Source: Larix sibirica
Taxonomy: Eukaryota > Streptophyta > Pinopsida > Pinales > Pinaceae
DNA length: 10,620 nucleotides
Direction of reading: 5' to 3'
Assembly: GCA_004151065.3 (NCBI GenBank)
Contig: NWUY0300026451.1
Span: 8,184 to 18,803, forward strand
In this document: piece by piece, positions 7,980 through 10,620 of the stretch
Numbering within the stretch: the stretch's first letter is position 1
How the letters are laid out: each line of letters starts with the position of its first letter
The notes under the pieces: generated by a model
Databases searched by the model: none
The model's input: only the letters and a program-made list of their open reading frames with translations
What the model was told of the DNA's origin: nothing
Made by a program: the position numbers and the translations under genes

Positions 7980-8843
7980 TCATAAGTATTTGAAAGAGTT
8001 CCACTACTCTTTGTGAGAAAATTCCAGCATTGATGTTATAGAAGATATGTGTTGGGGTGAAGAGTTCCAGCCATAGACACAACTTTTGCTTTTGTTGACA
8101 CTTCCTCCTGAGGCATCCAAAAAACTGTTTAAAATATTCTTAAATCTATAGGTGATGATTACAGAGGCTCCTCCCATAAAAAGAGTATCATCAACAAACC
8201 ATGAGTGGTTGATTTCCTTAGTGCCTCTTACTATTGTTATTTTGGGCAGATTGCCATGCTGCCTTTTAGATTATAGTTTTATGCTAAGGAGATCTACCAT
8301 AATTATATACAACAGAGGGGAGAGGGAGAATCCTTGTCGGAGGCCTCTACTTCTCTAAAAAAAGGAGGTGGGTCTATCATTTACTAACGATGATGTCAAG
8401 GGTCTGCTTATACAAACTTTAATCCATCCAACAAAATTGTCAGAAAAACCAAATTTATTAAGAACCGAGAAGATAAAGGAGTGACATACCCTGGCGTGCA
8501 TGGTTTCTTGAACCATAATAATATTGTCCATAATTTGTCGTTTTTTAATAATCATCCCTGATTCCTAGAGATTAATATGGGAAGGAGATATTTTAGCCTA
8601 TTTGCCATAATTTTGGTAATTTTATATTTGAAGAATTACATAGAGATATGGGTTTGAATATGGAAAAAGAGGTTGGATTTTTCTCCTTTGGAATAAGCGT
8701 CGGGTAGGATGAATTAGTGAAGCATCCTATTTTCCTTTATTTAAGTTCCATATGGTCATTTTGTAGAGTTCATGCTTAATTATATCCCAATGGTACCTAT
8801 AAAAAGAAATAGAAAATCCATCTAGGCCCAGGGATTTGTCAGG
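7980..8843 (-). pseudogene. reverse transcriptase domain of ORF2 (motif A deleted)
   Basis: Recognised RT blocks in order: PDKSLGLDGFSISFY (family PdKSPGPDGF), TLIPKEKNP with KPISLCN (family LIPK...RPIsLcN), KIMANRLKYLLP, RQIMDNIIMVQE, then VLNKFGFSDNFVGWI, RGLRQGFSLSPLL (motif B, family RGLRQGdPLSP), WFVDDTLF at 8181-8201 (motif C, the FxDD catalytic pair at 8187-8192 intact), SGGSVNKSKS (motif D) and FKYL (motif E). Motif A, which carries the first catalytic Asp (family KLDM.KAYD), is missing: MHA is joined directly to RV at about 8490-8495. Frameshifts lie near 8735, 8610 and 8560, and in-frame stops at 8355-8357, near 8277 and at 7980-7982. Without motif A the enzyme could not work even if the frames were whole. 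Confidence 0.93.
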
Positions 8844-9080
8844 CTCCAGGTCCCAGTTGCCATCTTCTACCTCAAAATATTCTACATCTTTCTCGAGTAC
8901 TATATTATCAAACAATGTTACTACCATTGGGATATTTTCCAACATATCTACCATTAAAATGGGATTTGTCACCTCTTGGTCGATGAGAAGAGATTCAAAA
9001 TATTGATATGCCTCCCGCTTGATCCCTTCTTAATCAGTGATCTCCTCTCCATCTGTGGTCATTTTTTCTTTGACACTATT

Positions 9081-9363
9081 TCAATGCTTTCTTGATTTTC
9101 CTTGTTTGTGAAAATAGGCTGTATTCCTATCTCCAACCCACAACCATAAACTTCTATACTTGATTCTCCAATGTTCCTCCTCCTTATGAAAAGTTGTATA
9201 GACCTGTTTGTTTATTTCTTTTTCTTCCATTTTCAAATGTAGGGTGCAATCCTCTGTCTCCATTTTGAGTTGGATGTTTGCTAGTTTTTGTTGTGTCTCT
9301 TTCCTCTCTAATTATGGCTTTATAAAGTTGGATTCGGCCCACTCTTTGAGATCCCACTTGACA
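9081..9363 (-). pseudogene. ORF2 linker between endonuclease and RT
   Basis: The segment between endonuclease and RT in plant L1 elements has a typical charged helical stretch ending in a conserved block. Here that block reads EEEHWRIKYRSLWLWVGDRNT and then AYFHKQ, matching the family pattern EE..W.qkSR..WL..GDrNT.FFH. The frame is continuous from about 9363, with one TAA near 9310, down to the TGA at 9081-9083. Its good preservation next to the broken endonuclease shows that the decay is by scattered point changes, not one event. Confidence 0.9.
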
Positions 9364-9434
9364 GACCTTAGTTTGGCTTCCTAGATAAAACATGACGATC
9401 CCTTATATTTGGTATGCCATGATTTCCTTATTAT

Positions 9435-10110
9435 TTCAAGGGCTTATTAGAAGCAAAGGAAGGAATGATATTTGATGTGATTTCAAGATCATCTTTTAAA
9501 ATTTTGTTGTGAATAAGAAACTTGTCAAGACAATCTGCAATGTATCATGATCCTGATTATCTATTTGACTAGGTATATCTTCCTTTTCTGGGTTTCACAT
9601 CAACAAATTCCCAATATGAGATGAGGTCTTCAACCATCTCACAACATGCATCTATTATAGAGCTCCCTCCCCTCTTTTCCCATTAAAATCGCTTCCTATT
9701 ATACATTGCTTTGGGTTCACTAGATCCTTTTCATCCTCTATTATTTTCCAACATTATTGTTTTTTTCTGGAAAATGCATGGGATCATAAACATTAAATAT
9801 TTTGTAATGAGTTCCAATCTTTTTACATACCAAATTCGTATATACCTAGGGTTGCATGTGTTTTGCTGCTACCAATTCCAGCTCTTCATTATTCCAACAC
9901 ATGCTAACTCCCCCTGATACTCCTCTTGCACCTACCGCAACTTCTTCACTACATTTCCATTGCCTTTTCCCTATATTTTTCATATCCTCAACGGACATAT
10001 TTATCTCCTAGAGGAGGAGAACAATTGGCCTTTGTATTTAATTAAATCTTGCATTGAGTCTTCTTTAACCGATTGCCCATATCTCTACAGTTCTAGGAGA
10101 CGACATTCAT
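9435..10110 (-). pseudogene. APE-type endonuclease domain of ORF2 (broken)
   Basis: This is the target-DNA-nicking domain of L1 elements. Visible blocks in order: S-stop-N-C-R-D-M-G at the start (family SWNCRGLG); a block with SVEDM and ARGVSGGVSMCW (family SGG..W); IFNVYDP (family NVYAP); IIGSDFNG at about 9679-9702 (family GGDFN, metal/catalytic Asp and Asn kept); VDVKPRKGRYT-stop-SNR (family DV.P.kGkYTWsNrR); and a closing SNKPL where the family has the catalytic SDH.P. The metal-binding Glu of the QET block cannot be found because of a frameshift near 10010, and the final catalytic His appears deleted. At least four frame changes occur. The stops at 10093-10095 and 9569-9571 both stand where Trp is conserved. 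Confidence 0.9.
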
Positions 10111-10380
10111 TATTTCTTCGCGGGAGGTTTTGTACTTCCTCCCCTTTGGCCACTAGGATCCAGTGGGGTTCCCGCTCCTTTTTGGTATGGGTTTTCTCCT
10201 CTAGTGGTAATAGTTTTGTCGAGGGTTGTTTGTACACTTGTCATAATTTTTTCCCTGTTAGTTATCTATTCTCGAATCTCTTTTGTTGGCTTTCTCCTAT
10301 CTTTTCGAGTTTTTCTTTCTTATTTATTTCAATTTCTAGATTCTCATCTAGGCTAGCTTGTTGTAAAGGATTTAAGAGCA
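10085..10380 (-). pseudogene. C-terminal tail of LINE ORF1 (partial, broken)
   Basis: ORF1 of L1 elements encodes an RNA-binding partner of ORF2. Upstream of the ORF2 start, on the same strand, one frame reads as a highly charged tail: LDENLEIEINKKEKLEKIGE near 10350-10290, a few stops, then EEKTHTKKEREPHWILVAKG and a terminus at the TAG at 10085-10087. That stop lies 26 bases inside ORF2, so the two frames overlapped. No RRM or zinc-knuckle domain is in view. The call rests mainly on position and composition, since ORF1 tails are poorly conserved. The frame remains open rightward into the LTR-like sequence after about 10380, which I take to be chance. Confidence 0.5.
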
Positions 10381-10620
10381 TTAATAAATACGAGAGAGAA
10401 ATAATACAAGATAATCCAAGCAACCACATAACAATAGACATACAATGTTTACATGGAAAACCTAAACCAAGAAAAACCACCATAATAAATCTATTATCTC
10501 CCTTGACGTAAATCAACCAAGCCGAGCCAAGTGAGCTGGCCACCACTCACCTCCAGGCCATATTACAATTGATTATGCCAATACCTTTATAGGCTCCATT
10601 ACATGCAATACCTTGGGCCA
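10381..10620 (-). mobile_element. possible copia-type LTR fragment, cut by the window end
   Basis: Read on the minus strand, the segment has a TATAAA box (10591-10586). It then has a TGGTGGTTTTTCTTGGTTT stretch followed by GGTTTTCCATGTAAA and a T-rich run with TTTCTCTCTCG. This resembles the R/U5 part of plant Ty1/copia LTRs, where a GGTTTTtCCACGTAAA word is common. No coding sequence is seen and the left end shows no clear CA or primer-binding site. If it is an LTR it was inserted into, or recombined with, the ORF1 part of the LINE. The identification is from memory of the motif only. Confidence 0.3.

Larger units (their letters stand above)
6048..10110 (-). pseudogene. LINE ORF2 polyprotein pseudogene (EN-RT-zf-RNase H)
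   Basis: In an active element this protein nicks target DNA, primes reverse transcription from the nick and copies the LINE RNA. The start is taken at the ATG at 10110-10108 because it is followed at once by a match to the conserved endonuclease opening (M-N-V-V-S-stop-N-C-R, where the stop replaces Trp). The end is the TAA at 6048-6050 after the last RNase H match; the true family stop could lie a few codons further on. The span of about 4,060 bases fits the roughly 1,300 residues usual for plant L1 ORF2. One frame stays usable from about 9363 to 8727 and another from 8555 to about 7120, interrupted only by in-frame stops. Elsewhere frames change. No part can be translated as a working enzyme. 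Confidence 0.92.
6000..10380 (-). mobile_element. decayed L1-type LINE with RNase H
   Basis: The element runs right to left with the domain order of plant L1 retrotransposons: ORF1 tail, APE-type endonuclease, linker, reverse transcriptase, zf-RVT zinc knuckle and RNase H. The coding relic covers about 4.3 kb, so ORF2 is close to full length while most of ORF1 is missing or lies outside the window. It carries about ten frameshifts, many in-frame stops and loss of key catalytic residues, so it is a fossil copy. Both outer limits are approximate: the 5' limit is where the ORF1-like sequence meets an LTR-like sequence, and the 3' limit is just after the last coding match, without a visible poly(A) tail. 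Confidence 0.93.

Noticed and set aside
5992-10400. possible target-site duplication from TTAATAAAAGAGA near 5993 and TTAATAAATACGAGAGAG near 10380
   Set aside because: The words match only loosely, there is no poly(A) tail beside the left copy, and such AT-rich words are common here.
9960-10511. 183-codon open frame on the plus strand, the longest in the window
   Set aside because: It lies antisense to the LINE ORF1 tail and endonuclease start, whose conserved words are on the minus strand. Its peptide is rich in Ser, Phe and Leu, as expected from the reverse of a Lys/Glu-rich coding strand.
10262-10546. 94-codon minus-strand frame treated as one gene
   Set aside because: It crosses the junction between ORF1-like and LTR-like sequence. 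Only its second half has the charged ORF1-like composition.
1-10620. tRNA, rRNA, CRISPR or prokaryotic gene content
   Set aside because: I saw no tRNA B-box with a cloverleaf, no rRNA segments, no regularly spaced repeats and no Shine-Dalgarno-led gene series on either strand.

Overview
The window looks like intergenic nuclear DNA of a plant with a large, repeat-rich genome. The evidence is the AT-rich composition, the lack of any intact long reading frame, and a decayed L1-type LINE whose coding relics match the plant L1 layout, including a C-terminal RNase H domain. LTR-like edges are also present. A gymnosperm or another large-genome seed plant is a guess that the sequence alone cannot confirm. 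I see no intact host gene, rRNA, tRNA, CRISPR array or bacterial-type operon.

Layout: 1-1691 is AT-rich unassigned DNA with two microsatellites, a small cluster of hairpins and one short unidentified reading frame. 1692-1940 resembles a small Ty1/copia-type LTR edge followed by a degenerate primer-binding site. A Ty3-type LTR-like stretch begins at 2205 with TGTAACACCCC. It is richer in G than its surroundings and holds a G-quadruplex motif and a TATA-like box. Its far end was not found. 3200-4290 shows nothing assignable. 4293-5704 has a few short exon-like open blocks on the minus strand that I cannot identify.

The best supported feature is the LINE on the minus strand, from about 6000 to 10380. 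Read from its 5' side (high coordinates), it holds the tail of ORF1, then an almost full-length ORF2 pseudogene (10110 down to 6048): APE-type endonuclease, linker, reverse transcriptase, C-terminal region, zf-RVT zinc knuckle and RNase H. It carries about ten frameshifts and more than a dozen in-frame stops. It has also lost RT motif A and three of the four RNase H catalytic acids, so it cannot be active. Two perfect palindromes and an inverted repeat lie just beyond its 3' coding end. On its 5' side ORF1 gives way at about 10380 to a sequence that looks like part of a copia-type LTR, suggesting a nested insertion.

No new biological system stands out. The most informative points are the reconstructable decay path of the RNase H-bearing L1 (in-frame loss of RT motif A, tryptophan codons turned into stops), the palindromes at its 3' side, and a 16-bp inverted repeat bracketing its downstream flank.
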